Source: Rhodopirellula halodulae (GTDB lineage: Bacteria > Planctomycetota > Planctomycetia > Pirellulales > Pirellulaceae). From it: a DNA stretch of 64,000 nt. This document shows, piece after piece, positions 1 through 9,000 of the stretch. The notes below the pieces were generated by a model that saw nothing but the letters and a program-made list of their open reading frames with translations, was not told where the DNA came from and searched no databases. The stretch covers positions 299,023 through 363,022 of the forward strand of contig NZ_JAJKFV010000011.1 of the NCBI RefSeq assembly GCF_020966775.1, in the 5' to 3' direction. How positions within the stretch are numbered: the first letter of the stretch is position 1; each line of letters begins with the position of its first letter. The translations under genes and the position numbers were made by a program.

Positions 1-83
1 ACGACTGACGACTGACGACTGACGACTGACGACTGACGACTGACGACTGACGACTGACGACTGACGACTGACGACTGACGACT
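1..83. repeat. 7-bp tandem array (ACGACTG)n, cut by the window edge
   Basis: About 12 perfect copies of the heptamer ACGACTG fill the first 83 bases and the array may extend to the left. It is the first of three heptamer arrays with different units in or next to the polysaccharide locus (others at 17181 and 17793). A 7-bp unit changes reading frame with every gain or loss of one copy. No gene overlaps it here. Confidence 0.95.
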
Positions 84-116
84 CGCCTCTCGTTCACCCG
101 GCATCCATAGGCGTCG

Positions 117-353
117 CTACAGCGCCACTTCAAAAAAGCACTTATCCTCGCCAATCAAACACTGATCCCAAGCTAGTTCGCTGCCGCGGCGAACCATACC
201 AGTCCCCGGAATCGCCAGCAGTCGCATAAAAAGACTACCCGACCAGCGCAAGCAACTTTCAACAGCCGCAAGCTTGAAACATAAGCCCAAAGCCACGAAG
301 CAAGTCGACGAAGAAAACACTGCAGCGTTATAGAATCCAGTGCCTACAGTCAT
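117..353 (-). CDS. small hypothetical protein (78 aa), doubtful
   Basis: This open frame starts 15 bp after the stop of the acyltransferase on the same strand, which is the only argument for it. The product has a weakly hydrophobic first half with several cysteines and no motif I recognise. It could equally be a degenerate remnant or a chance frame in the 285 bp between the acyltransferase and the heptamer array. I assign no function. Confidence 0.25.
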   Translation of the reverse strand: MTVGTGFYNAAVFSSSTCFVALGLCFKLAAVESCLRWSGSLFMRLLAIPGTGMVRRGSELAWDQCLIGEDKCFFEVAL

Positions 354-368
354 CAGAAATTCAAAAGG

Positions 369-1436
369 TTATGAGGAACTCTTCACTGGAACCGTCTTCC
401 CAGCTAACCACCTGCGAACACGGGGATACACAACGATTTCCGCAAACACGCAAAAAGCAACTGTGATGGTCACATAAGCCAAGAGTTCTAACACTGGCGA
501 CCCCAGAAAGCTCAAGTACGTTGCGTGTACGATGCTGTTGTAGTGCAAAACATAAAGCGAGAATGAAATCGGCGCGACCGCCGAAAATGCACTAATCGTC
601 CAACCAAAACCAAACCAATTGCTTTGCCGCCATGCAAAAGCCAAAAGGACCAGAACAATTGCACCGATTAAGTGCCGTGTCTCAAGCACCGGATGAATCC
701 CCAAGAACAACGAATCACCTCGCCGAAATGCAGCTACACAAAGGACGATCATTGGAACTGATGCAAGAGCAACGTAGCACAAAGGCGTAACAATCTCCTT
801 CACCCGCACCTGCCCCAAATTTCGCATAACCGCCGCGGCATGCGCTCCAATCCACCAAATCCCGAAGTAGAGAAATATTCGGCTAAGTGGATTGGGCTGC
901 AACGCATAAGTTATCCCTCCAAGAACACAGATAGATCCGACAACGTGCGAACGCACACGCCAGTCTTTTACCAAGAAGACCAACGGAAACAACATGTAGA
1001 ACCACCACTCGTAATGCAGTGACCATAGCGGACTATTGCCATACAAAGGACCACAGATCGTAGCGGGCTTCGCACTCACAAAATCTTGCAACATAAAAGC
1101 ATTGCCCAAAAGACGCCTAGGTGTTTCGAAAACCAAACGCCCAGCGGCAATCGATGCCATTGTGAACATTGCAACCACCGCCAATGCCCATACCGAGTAG
1201 ATACGCGTGAAACGTTTCGCGAAGTACGTCCGAAACTTCTCGATTGGCATATTGGGCTTGGAAGTGGCCCAAAAAATGACAAAACCGGACAGCACGAAAA
1301 ACACCATAACCGCCTCCTGCCCCAACTTAAAAGCGTGAGCCACCTTCCCCAGTGATGGGTTCGCAAGCACCCAATGCCCAACGCAGACGTAAACGGCAGC
1401 AAAACCACGGGCTGCTTCAAGTCGATGAAACTTCAT
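369..1436 (-). CDS. acyltransferase family 3 membrane protein
   Basis: A 355-residue integral membrane acyltransferase of the type that O-acetylates surface sugars (acyltransferase_3, as in OafA-like proteins). The N-terminus has the family pattern: an Arg in LEAARGFAAVYV, then a His in VCVGHW inside the first membrane segment, followed by about ten hydrophobic segments and a basic tail. The length matches the single-domain family, with no SGNH extension. It is the last intact gene of the polysaccharide locus, 238 bp downstream of the ruined glycosyltransferase, so it probably acylates the exported glycan. The acyl group and the target sugar cannot be read from the sequence. Confidence 0.88.
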   Translation of the reverse strand: MKFHRLEAARGFAAVYVCVGHWVLANPSLGKVAHAFKLGQEAVMVFFVLSGFVIFWATSKPNMPIEKFRTYFAKRFTRIYSVWALAVVAMFTMASIAAGRLVFETPRRLLGNAFMLQDFVSAKPATICGPLYGNSPLWSLHYEWWFYMLFPLVFLVKDWRVRSHVVGSICVLGGITYALQPNPLSRIFLYFGIWWIGAHAAAVMRNLGQVRVKEIVTPLCYVALASVPMIVLCVAAFRRGDSLFLGIHPVLETRHLIGAIVLVLLAFAWRQSNWFGFGWTISAFSAVAPISFSLYVLHYNSIVHATYLSFLGSPVLELLAYVTITVAFCVFAEIVVYPRVRRWLAGKTVPVKSSS

Positions 1437-1882
1437 TATTCACTTTAAAAAAACAAGCCGGAACCAACCCCGTCGAGGGGATAAAGCGGTAAGAGCAATT
1501 GCCAAGATGCTAGTCGAATTGCACTTCCACAACCATCAAGTTGCCATATAGACAGAACACCGGGATAAAAACCTGCGTTCATATCCTAGTACTCAAAGGC
1601 CAACTGTCGCGATTCAAGCTTCAAAGACGCCTCCAATTATTGTACTAGGGGTGACTAGAAGGCTCGACAACTTGCTATCGTGCTTCCCGGATTTTGCAGT
1701 AGACCTGCGTAAAGTAGGACATCTTCAACAAAGCGAACACGAACCCGCGTGATCCATCCAGGAAGCCACGTATAAAGAGACAGGCGCCGACGAAATAACT
1801 GGCCCGGCGAGCGGTGACGTTACGATTCGGTACTTCAGCTTTTGCTTCCACGTCATCGACGCTCGATCTTCCTCCGGCCTAG

Positions 1883-2791
1883 GCACTGCCTCGCAATTGA
1901 TCTTTGAACAGAAAAACACATTTGGCAACCTCCTAGGTGTCTTACCACAGATACCCACGGAGGAAGCCAAATGTCACGCCATGATCTCACGGATGAGGAG
2001 TGGAACGCAATCCAAAATTGTTTGCCGAGTCGATCGCGTGGAAGGCCCTGGGCCGACCATCGTCGTGTCATCAACGGAATCCTCTGGGTGCTTCATACAG
2101 GCAGCCCTTGGCGAGATCTTCCGGCTGAGTTCGGGTGCTGGCAGATTGTTTACAACCGCTTTCGTCGCTGGATCTACGAGAACGTCTGGGATCGTATGTA
2201 TGAACGACTGATCAAGCGGGCTGATGCACTCGATCAAATAGATCGCTCTCTGTGGTGTGCTGATGGCAGCGTGGTTCGAGCTCATCGAGCGGCCTCCGGA
2301 ATGTTGCCGCAGAGCGATGAAAACGACGAATTGAATGCACTCGGACGGTCTCGCGGTGGATATTCAACGAAGCTCCACCTGTTGACCGATGCCAACGGAA
2401 TCGTTCTGGCCTGCACGGCGACACCAGGTCAGCGCCATGATTCGACAGAGTTTGAATGCTTGATGGCAAATAGCGTCTTGTCGATTCATCGCACCGACAA
2501 AAGGCCTCAAGGAATCTCAGGTGACAAGGGCTACAGTTCTCACGCGATCCGCGAAGCGATCACCAAGCTCGGAATCCAACCCATCACACCCACCAAAAGC
2601 AATGAGCATCCAAACCCGAATTTTGACAAAGAGCAGCACCGCAGACGCAATATCGTCGAGCGTGCAATTGGATGGCTCAAGGAATCGCGACGAGTGGCAA
2701 CCCGATACGATAAGCTGACGTCTTCCTACCTGACGTTCGTGCAACTCGCAGCGATGCGAAAGCTAATCAAACTATGCTTACGAGACAGTGC
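1883..2791. mobile_element. IS5-family insertion sequence, 909 bp
   Basis: The ends are imperfect inverted repeats: GCACTGCCTCGCAA at 1883 and, as reverse complement of the right end, GCACTGTCTCGTAA. CTAG flanks both sides (1879-1882 and 2792-2795), which fits the YTAR target preference of IS5 relatives. Excision of the element plus one CTAG restores the reading frame of the host glycosyltransferase gene, so these boundaries are well supported. The element encodes a single transposase on the plus strand, opposite to the host gene. Confidence 0.9.
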
Positions 2792-2795
2792 CTAG
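1971..2795 (+). CDS. IS5-family transposase (DDE)
   Basis: A full-length 274-residue transposase. The N-terminal DUF4096-like part (LTDEEW, then GRPWADHRRVINGILW and GSPWRDLP) is followed by the DDE_Tnp_1 catalytic domain: the first Asp lies in WCADGSVVRAH, the second in ISGDKGYSS, and the Glu in the RRNIVERAIGWLKESRR block. No frameshift is visible, so it may be active. The stop codon TAG is supplied by the CTAG target-site duplication just outside the element, so the 3' end of the protein depends on the insertion site. Confidence 0.93.
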   Translation: MSRHDLTDEEWNAIQNCLPSRSRGRPWADHRRVINGILWVLHTGSPWRDLPAEFGCWQIVYNRFRRWIYENVWDRMYERLIKRADALDQIDRSLWCADGSVVRAHRAASGMLPQSDENDELNALGRSRGGYSTKLHLLTDANGIVLACTATPGQRHDSTEFECLMANSVLSIHRTDKRPQGISGDKGYSSHAIREAITKLGIQPITPTKSNEHPNPNFDKEQHRRRNIVERAIGWLKESRRVATRYDKLTSSYLTFVQLAAMRKLIKLCLRDSA

Positions 2796-2976
2796 CTAGG
2801 AACCGCGCCGCTTCCCAAGAGGAATACTCGTTGTGTTTGGCAATGTAGTGGTGCAGCGGACGAAAGTCCCGGTGATCGATCTCGGATCGAATGGTCCCCA
2901 AGGTGCCATCGAAAATCGGATAGTCATGGATCCGAAAATCCATGTGACTCGTACCGCAGCGCCTGCAGAACGTCAT

Positions 2977-3804
2977 TCATGACGCTTTCTCTGCGTCTTG
3001 ATGCACTTGCATTTCTCGCATTTTAATTTTGATCAAGAACTCGTAGTACGCAATATTAACGCAATAAATGAAGCCTGGTGCTCCCTCTAGAAAGCCCAAC
3101 TTAATAATATAAGCGTGCAAGAAACGAATCAGTGGCCAACCGGGAACTCCAGTTAAAGCAAGCTTGATCGCTGGATTGCGAACAGATGGAGCCCTGTCAA
3201 ACATCGCACTAAGGGATTTTTCACTGGAAAAACGAGCCATAGCCTCATCGGTGGAATAGCGGTTGTGACGCGATATCCAATTCGACCACCCTTTCGAGAA
3301 GCCAAAGTGCAAGTAGGGTTCCCTTATATACCCAACTTCGCCCCGAAGATCGCACTCTTTCTGCCCATGCCCGAAATCTGTGAACCTAGCCATACCTTTC
3401 CGCAGCAGCCGAAACTGCCATTTTGGGAAACTGTCACAGCGTTTTAGCCACCGTGACTCCAGCATCATCTTCCAACAGCAATAAAACCCAGCCGTCTCAG
3501 TCCCGGCTGATTCAACGGCATCCAGAATGCTTAAAGAAAACTCTTTCGTTGCAACTTCATCGGCATCAAGAAACAGAATCCAATCATGCTTGAGTGCAAG
3601 TTCATCGAGTGCGTGGTTGCGTTGCTTCCCAAAAGATGCGAACGGATGATAGCTCACCTGGGCACCGGATTCCTCAGCAATGGCAATGGTCCTGTCTGAA
3701 CTGCCAGAGTCTAGAACATGGACGTCATCGCACCAATCCAACGCAGCGAGACACGCCGGAAGATCCCTTTCTTCGTCTTTTGTCAAGATAATTACCGATA
3801 TCAT
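2977..3804 (-). CDS. glycosyltransferase family 2 (WaaE-like)
   Basis: A cytoplasmic GT-A sugar transferase of about 275 residues. The start MISVIILTKDEERDL at 3804 forms an ATGA overlap with the preceding acetyltransferase gene; a longer frame upstream lies inside that gene and lacks family sequence. Visible are the nucleotide-binding strand with DSGSSDRT, the DXD-like ILFLDADE motif near residue 93, and the C-terminal ISRHNRYSTDEA and KLGFLEGAPGF blocks typical of WaaE/LPS-core enzymes. It is translationally coupled to its neighbours and probably adds one sugar to the lipid-linked repeat unit. Donor and acceptor are unknown. Confidence 0.9.
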   Translation of the reverse strand: MISVIILTKDEERDLPACLAALDWCDDVHVLDSGSSDRTIAIAEESGAQVSYHPFASFGKQRNHALDELALKHDWILFLDADEVATKEFSLSILDAVESAGTETAGFYCCWKMMLESRWLKRCDSFPKWQFRLLRKGMARFTDFGHGQKECDLRGEVGYIREPYLHFGFSKGWSNWISRHNRYSTDEAMARFSSEKSLSAMFDRAPSVRNPAIKLALTGVPGWPLIRFLHAYIIKLGFLEGAPGFIYCVNIAYYEFLIKIKMREMQVHQDAEKAS

Positions 3805-4391
3805 GACGTTGACCTGCCAGCTTTTTGAAGTCGACGTTTGCGGATCTCTCTCGCTGGATTGCCAACATAAATGCCGTTGGCATCCGCGTCCTTGAACAAG
3901 CACGCTCGTGCGCCAACGACAGCGCCATTCGCGACAGTCACTCCGGGACCGATGAACGCTTCCGCCGCCACCCAGGCACCACGGCCAATTTCAATGGGTG
4001 CCACCGTCAATTGGAAATGTTGATCGCCCACGTCATGGCTGGCGGCACACAAAGAAGCGTCTTGCGAAACGATGGCACCTTCACGCAGCGTGATCTTGCC
4101 CATGCAATAGCAATTGGATCTTGGCCCCAAACAACTTCGAGACTCCATCCTTAAGTTGCTGGGCAACCAAATACGAGCGTTCCCGTAGATGTTCGCATCC
4201 CAGGCAATATCCCCACCAAACAAACGAACGATCGCGACTCGGTAGTACCGAAGCGGCGGCGGCGTCCAAGAAGCGAGCAGTTTCCATGCAACCGTCCACA
4301 ACACGCGAAACAAACGATTGGACAGAGAGTAGCTGGGGCCACCTTCCAACGGTCTCGTAGAACTAGCATCGAGGAGTTCAGACTGACTCAA
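3801..4391 (-). CDS. WcaF-like hexapeptide-repeat O-acetyltransferase
   Basis: A 196-residue left-handed beta-helix acetyltransferase resembling WcaF of colanic acid synthesis. The N-terminal GPSYSLSNRLFRVLWTVAW segment is typical of that subfamily. Hexapeptide turns then lead to the catalytic-type His in CAASHDV and to GRGAWVAAEAFIGPGVTV and GNPAREIRKR at the end. It would transfer acetyl from acetyl-CoA to a sugar hydroxyl in the cytoplasm. Its stop overlaps the start of the GT2 gene by four bases. The locus holds two further hexapeptide acyltransferases, so the glycan is probably acylated at several positions. Confidence 0.88.
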   Translation of the reverse strand: MSQSELLDASSTRPLEGGPSYSLSNRLFRVLWTVAWKLLASWTPPPLRYYRVAIVRLFGGDIAWDANIYGNARIWLPSNLRMESRSCLGPRSNCYCMGKITLREGAIVSQDASLCAASHDVGDQHFQLTVAPIEIGRGAWVAAEAFIGPGVTVANGAVVGARACLFKDADANGIYVGNPAREIRKRRLQKAGRSTS

Positions 4392-4424
4392 GTTATTCTC
4401 CTAATACGCTCCAAGTAGGACAGT

Positions 4425-5415
4425 TCACAAGGTGGCGAACCAGGCTGTTTCACATATACCGGGTAATTTTTGCCACCACTCGCAGTTGCTCTTGTACCAA
4501 TCCACGCATTTCCGCAGGCCATCTTCTAAACCAACTTTCGGCTCCCAGTCTAGCAAGGCTTTCGCTTTCGCTATGTCGGCCCAAGTCGACTTCATATCCG
4601 CCACATGCGCGTCTTGATAATTCACGACCGCAGTTTTCCCAAGCATCTCCTCAAGACTCTTGATCACATGGTTGATTGAGATGGGCGTATTCCCTCCACC
4701 CAAGTTGATAATTTCATAGCCCACTTGTTTAGTCGCCAGAATAGCCCCCTGGCAATATCGTCAACGAAGGTGAAGTCACGCGAGTGTTCACCATCTCCAT
4801 AGACGGAGATTGGCGTACCCATCTCAATAGCGTGGATAAATCGAAAGCAACTCATATCAGGCCGTCCGGCAGGTCCGTACACCGTGAAATATCTCACCAC
4901 CGAAACATCGACCCCATAAAGATGGCGGTAAGCATACGCCATCGATTCAGCAGCTTTTTTCGTAGCCGCATATGGCGAAATAGGAGCATTTACAGGAAGC
5001 GATTCCAAGAACGGCATCGCCTGACCTGCGTAAAGCGATGAAGTGGATGCCAGGACAAACTTCTTGACACCTTGAAGGCGCCCTTTCTCAAGCAGATGTA
5101 AGCTACCCGTTGAATTTGTCTGCATATAGACATGCTGGTTGGCCATGCTGAAGCGGACTCCAGCTCGTGCTGCAAGATTCAAGACGACATCGAACTTGTC
5201 GTCTAGGAACACAGCGGAAACTGCATTGCGATCTCCGATATCGACGCACCGAAACTGAAAATGCTTAGACCGCCTCAATGATTCCCAGCGATGAAACTTC
5301 AAGGCCACGTCGTAGTAGTCATTAAGATTGTCAATCCCGACGACCTCGACCCCCTGGTCCAATAGTTGCTGGGCGACGCAAGACCCAATAAACCCTGCGA
5401 ACCGGTTACGAGCAT
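4425..5415 (-). pseudogene. UDP-glucuronate 4-epimerase-like gene with two frameshifts
   Basis: The protein is an extended-SDR nucleotide-sugar epimerase like WbpP/CapI, but it is encoded in three frames. It starts MLVTGS at 5415. A one-base loss near 5400, inside the GxxGxxG dinucleotide-binding loop, shifts to AGFIGSCVAQQLLDQGVEVVG. The middle frame carries NLAARAGVR, the active-site YAATK and the sugar-site VYGPAGRPDM. A second one-base loss at a run of five G on the coding strand (4745-4749) shifts to ILATKQVGYEIINLGGG and the C-terminal end at 4425. Sequence quality is otherwise that of a functional enzyme. Either the gene is recently dead or these are base-calling errors; one of the two sites is homopolymeric. 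Confidence 0.82.
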
Positions 5416-5612
5416 TTTTCTCACAGACTTATCACCATGCATCATGCACCTTCATGGCTACATCGACTCTCGGATATCCAAGCCGAGACAAGCTTGGCAA
5501 TTGCGATTGCGTATTAAACAGCGTTGAACAGATGGACGGTCAAATCCTACTAAGGAAGGTCAAATCGCTTGTCCCAGATTGAACCCAATTTATTGGGATA
5601 CGCTGAAGGCAT

Positions 5613-6731
5613 TTAGCCGGCCCCAAGTTCCTCATATTGGTTAACAACTCGCTCCAGCGTGAAGCGTTCTTCAACCAAGCGTCTAGCTTGCTTCCCTGCC
5701 TCTACCAGATCGGTACGCAAGCAGAACTCTTCGAGTGTCTGGTACAGTTCATCGGGATCCAGAGTGGTCTGGAGCCCCGCGCCCGTCTCGGCAACTTCGG
5801 GAAAATTACAGCCTGGAGTGACAATTGCAGGCACCTGCCAAGACAAGGCTTCGACAACTGCGTTAGGGAACCCCTCGCTGTGACTCGGAAGAACGAACCC
5901 ATCAGCAATTTGGAAGCACGCATTTTTGCGAGATCCGCTGACTTCACCTAGAAAGTGAACGTTCCCCTCATTCCCGCGTAGCAGCGTTTCGATACGCTCT
6001 CGATATGCATCATCGCCATAAGAACCAGCTACAACTAGGTGCCAGCGGGGCTGACGCTTGCTAAGTTTGAAAAATTGCGGAAGGAAGCGGTCGAGTCCCT
6101 TCTTGGGGTCAATTCGTCCTAGATACAGGAGTACCCGAGCATCACTGGGAACCTTGACACCTAGATTTCGGTAGGCTAAGTCCTGATCAAACTGCTCAAC
6201 ATTCGGCAAAACGACTCCGTTAGGTACTACCTTGACATTGGCTGTAGGATACATCGCTTGGATGTATCCCTGCTCAATGGACGTGTTCGCCAAAATGGAC
6301 GCTGCGCGATTCAGGTTTCGATTGACGTAACCAACTTTTGCGAGCCGTTTTTTCCACGGTGACTTGGATAAGATATAATTTTCAAGCATGCCGCAAGATC
6401 GAATATGCAGTTTGCCCGAGTCGACACCAGACAGCCTTAAAGCCAATCCGTCGATTGCCCCCCAAATCCCACTAACGATGATCGCATCAACCTTCTCGGC
6501 CAACTGATGTATTCGGCGACTCGCCCCAACCGCGGAGCGAACGCCAGCATCACCAGCAACATGTTCAAGTTTTATGTCACGTGATAATGCAACAGCTTCG
6601 GACTCAATTGGCACCGACGCAATCGTGACCTGATGCCCACGTTTGACCAGCTGATTCGCGATAGCTGCCGCCACGCGCGGAGGACCACCCGACTTGACAG
6701 CGATTCCCTCAACAATAAACAGAAATTGCAT
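5613..6731 (-). CDS. glycosyltransferase family 4
   Basis: A 372-residue GT-B retaining glycosyltransferase. The N-terminal fold opens with a glycine-rich loop (GIAVKSGGPPRVAAAIANQL). The C-terminal domain has LYLGRIDPKKGLDRFL near residue 205 and the GT4 Glu-rich motif HSEGFPNAVVEALS near residue 290. It is a cytoplasmic enzyme that would extend the lipid-linked repeat unit; the sugar is unknown. An insertion sequence lies immediately upstream and ends nine bases before the ATG. The short AGGT just before the start survives because it is part of the target duplication. The gene's promoter link to the upstream operon is likely broken. Confidence 0.92.
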   Translation of the reverse strand: MQFLFIVEGIAVKSGGPPRVAAAIANQLVKRGHQVTIASVPIESEAVALSRDIKLEHVAGDAGVRSAVGASRRIHQLAEKVDAIIVSGIWGAIDGLALRLSGVDSGKLHIRSCGMLENYILSKSPWKKRLAKVGYVNRNLNRAASILANTSIEQGYIQAMYPTANVKVVPNGVVLPNVEQFDQDLAYRNLGVKVPSDARVLLYLGRIDPKKGLDRFLPQFFKLSKRQPRWHLVVAGSYGDDAYRERIETLLRGNEGNVHFLGEVSGSRKNACFQIADGFVLPSHSEGFPNAVVEALSWQVPAIVTPGCNFPEVAETGAGLQTTLDPDELYQTLEEFCLRTDLVEAGKQARRLVEERFTLERVVNQYEELGAG

Positions 6732-6740
6732 TCTTTACCT

Positions 6741-8352
6741 AATTGCACTTTAGGCGATCGGATGTGACCAGGAAATTGATGTAGCCACGAAAATGGCCCG
6801 CGTGGAAAATGGAGGTTCTCATACACTCCCAAGTACCACGGGGCCAAGGATGGCGAAGCGTAAGCACAGCGGCAGACCGCCACAAGCTCAATCTGGTTCG
6901 AAGTCCAAACCGTCCCAGCACGACAAGCGAAGCCGACTGGGCAGACCCAATGCCGATCGCAGACGGACCACCGAGGCGGCCGTGCCGCTGACCGGAGGCA
7001 TCGCCACATTGGCTACCGCCATGAGTGGAATGCTGGATGCTCGGATCGGTTTTCGATTGCCGATCGTCGTCGCCGGTGCAATGCTCGCCGGTGGTGGCCG
7101 CACCGCGGCAAGCTGGTTTCGCCGAGCCAGTGTGAAGGACGACTGGGATCGGTTTTACTTGCTGTTGCGGTCGGTCGGCAAAGACGCCGCTTCGTTGATA
7201 CTGCCGATCTTGATGTTCATCCTCAGGAAGTTCGATCCTGCCGAGGGAGGCTACTGGACGGTGGCGATTGATGACTCCCCGACCAAGCGGTTCGGCCCAC
7301 AAGTTGAAGCGGCCAACATTCACCACAATCCGACACCTGGACCGGGTGATGGCGACTGGCTTTACGGTCACAACTGGGTCTGTTTGGCGATCGTACCTTC
7401 GCATCCGCTCTTCGGAGTGATTGCCTTGCCGTTGCTTTCGCGTTTGTACGTCCGGAAAGTGGACATCGATGCCTTGGTGGATCGCTATGTTTGGGAACTT
7501 CGCACCAAACACCAACTCGCGTTGGACCTTTGCCGGCAAGTGATCCGGCATCTCCGCGCCCTCGGCAGCAAAGCCGCCTTTGTAGTTGTTTTCGATGGTG
7601 CGTACGCAGCCAAGACGCTGGTGCGTCCGCTCTTGGATGAGGGTGCAACCGTGGTAACGAGGCTTCGTCGTGATGCCAAGCTGTTTGACCTTCCGGTGAA
7701 CAAAGCGGGTCAGCGTGGGCGTCCTCGCAAGTATGGGAAGAACCGAATTCGTCTGAGCAATCGTGCTAGGAATCGACAAGGATGGAAGACGATCACCTAC
7801 GCGTGTCGCGGCGTGATGGTCGCAGGCCGATACAAGACGTTCTTGGCGACCAGTCACATCACCGGCTGCCCGATCCGTGTGGTGTTGCTTGAGCCTGCCA
7901 GCGGAAACTGGGCGGCGTACATCAGCACTGACACGTCGATGGAAGTGGCAACGATCCTGAAGATCGTATCGGACCGGTGGACTATCGAAGAACACTTCCA
8001 CGACGTCAAAGAGATCTGGGGTGCCGGTGAACAACAGGTTCGCAATGCCTGGTCGAGCATCGGATGCTGGCACTTGTGCGGATGGCTGTACGCGATGGTC
8101 GAACTGGAATGCTGGGACGAGTCTTCGGACGAATTGGTCGACCGCAGCGACCGACCATGGGACAAGCCCGATCGTCGCCCGTCCCATCAAGACCGTCGGC
8201 GTCGAATCGCCCGCAAAATGCTGCACAAATCATTTTTGAGCGATCTGGAACCCGGCGCCGACCCATCGAAAATCAGGCAGCGACTCGATCAGTTGCTGGC
8301 CTTGGCCGCATGAGACAACACCACGTTACAAGCAATCACCTAAAGTGCAGTT
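6741..8352. mobile_element. IS4/IS701-like insertion sequence, 1612 bp
   Basis: The terminal inverted repeats read AATTGCACTTTAGGCGAT at the left and, reversed, AACTGCACTTTAGGTGAT at the right. The four bases ACCT are duplicated at 6737-6740 and 8353-8356. One transposase gene lies inside on the plus strand, against the direction of the polysaccharide operon. The element separates a GT4 gene from a hexapeptide acyltransferase gene that were probably co-transcribed. Confidence 0.88.
6793..8313 (+). CDS. DDE transposase (IS4/IS701-like)
   Basis: A 506-residue DDE transposase. The catalytic residues fit the first Asp in WTVAIDDSPTKR (about residue 157), the second in VVVFDGAYAAKT (about 268), and the Glu in DRWTIEEHFHDVKEIWG (about 400). 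The last block resembles the RWxIExxFxDxK signature of IS4/IS701 elements. A basic N-terminal stretch may bind DNA. A second in-frame start at 6850 (MAKRKHSG) is equally plausible. The frame is intact. A long open frame on the opposite strand is a composition shadow. Confidence 0.88.
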   Translation: MARVENGGSHTLPSTTGPRMAKRKHSGRPPQAQSGSKSKPSQHDKRSRLGRPNADRRRTTEAAVPLTGGIATLATAMSGMLDARIGFRLPIVVAGAMLAGGGRTAASWFRRASVKDDWDRFYLLLRSVGKDAASLILPILMFILRKFDPAEGGYWTVAIDDSPTKRFGPQVEAANIHHNPTPGPGDGDWLYGHNWVCLAIVPSHPLFGVIALPLLSRLYVRKVDIDALVDRYVWELRTKHQLALDLCRQVIRHLRALGSKAAFVVVFDGAYAAKTLVRPLLDEGATVVTRLRRDAKLFDLPVNKAGQRGRPRKYGKNRIRLSNRARNRQGWKTITYACRGVMVAGRYKTFLATSHITGCPIRVVLLEPASGNWAAYISTDTSMEVATILKIVSDRWTIEEHFHDVKEIWGAGEQQVRNAWSSIGCWHLCGWLYAMVELECWDESSDELVDRSDRPWDKPDRRPSHQDRRRRIARKMLHKSFLSDLEPGADPSKIRQRLDQLLALAA

Positions 8353-8405
8353 ACCTAAACTGCCTGAAAAATAAGCGGCTGTAACTTCAGCAACACAAAC
8401 CAGGG

Positions 8406-8987
8406 TTATGCATGATCTCGAAAGCGGATCAGCTTTGCGGGGTTACCACCAACAATAGACCACGCTTCAACGTCTTTAGTAACGATTGCCCCAGCACCAA
8501 CAATTGCATGGTCACCGATAGTAACACCCGGCAGGATAACGGCGCGTGTTCCAATCCAAACATCATTTCCGATAACAACAGGTCGTCGCACAGTTTCGCC
8601 TTGCTCTCGCATCGAGATATCCGAACGGCGAAACTCGTGGCTTGACGAGAGGACTGTAACCTCTGGCCCCAACATTACATCATCACCAATTTTCGTATCA
8701 CACGCGATTCGGCAGTGAATATTAATTGACGAATAGTCGCCAATCTCAATATCTTGACCGGCTCCTAAATGCACCAACTTATGAACTTTAACATCCGTAC
8801 CCATGCCCTTAAAAAACTGCCTCGCCAATGTTTTCCGAACCCACATACTTAGACTTCCTAACGGAAGTGGTGGGTCGGGAAGAAAGTTCGCGAACGCATA
8901 GAAAAGGAAAAGCGAAAGCGTGCTTCTAACACTCAAGCGTTTGCGTTTTAACAAAGATTGGCTGGAATCGTGAAATTGCTGTTTCAT
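8406..8987 (-). CDS. hexapeptide-repeat acyltransferase (maltose O-acetyltransferase type)
   Basis: A 193-residue left-handed beta-helix protein. A basic N-terminal region with one hydrophobic patch ([19 protein letters not shown]) precedes the repeats. The fold has [16 protein letters not shown], the acceptor-site region [10 protein letters not shown], then [19 protein letters not shown] and the closing [11 protein letters not shown] that marks the NodL/LacA/Maa group. It probably transfers acetyl from acetyl-CoA to a sugar in the repeat unit. It is 13 bp downstream of a second enzyme of the same fold, but the two differ in sequence and so may acylate different positions. Confidence 0.88.
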   Translation of the reverse strand: MKQQFHDSSQSLLKRKRLSVRSTLSLFLFYAFANFLPDPPLPLGSLSMWVRKTLARQFFKGMGTDVKVHKLVHLGAGQDIEIGDYSSINIHCRIACDTKIGDDVMLGPEVTVLSSSHEFRRSDISMREQGETVRRPVVIGNDVWIGTRAVILPGVTIGDHAIVGAGAIVTKDVEAWSIVGGNPAKLIRFRDHA

Positions 8988-9000
8988 GAGCTCATCTCGA

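Larger units (their letters stand above)
1675..2976 (-). pseudogene. glycosyltransferase family 2 remnant, split by an IS5-type element and frameshifted
   Basis: The minus strand carries the C-terminal half of a WaaE-type family 2 glycosyltransferase. The right fragment (2796-2976) has the family pattern IAKHNEYSSWEAARFLA. Removing 1883-2791 and one CTAG joins it in frame to ARPEEDRASMTWK. A one-base frameshift near 1800 then leads to FIRGFLDGSRGFVFALL and a stop at 1675. The neighbouring intact GT2 has the matching tail (HNRYSTDEA, then KLGFLEGAPGF), so this is a paralogue. The N-terminal nucleotide-sugar domain is absent: the remnant begins in an ATGA overlap with the preceding gene. Three lesions (missing N-terminus, insertion, frameshift) make function unlikely. 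Confidence 0.85.

Noticed and set aside
6739-8226. 495-codon open frame antisense to the IS4/IS701-like transposase
   Set aside because: It mirrors the transposase codon pattern, has no family resemblance, and lies wholly within the IS.
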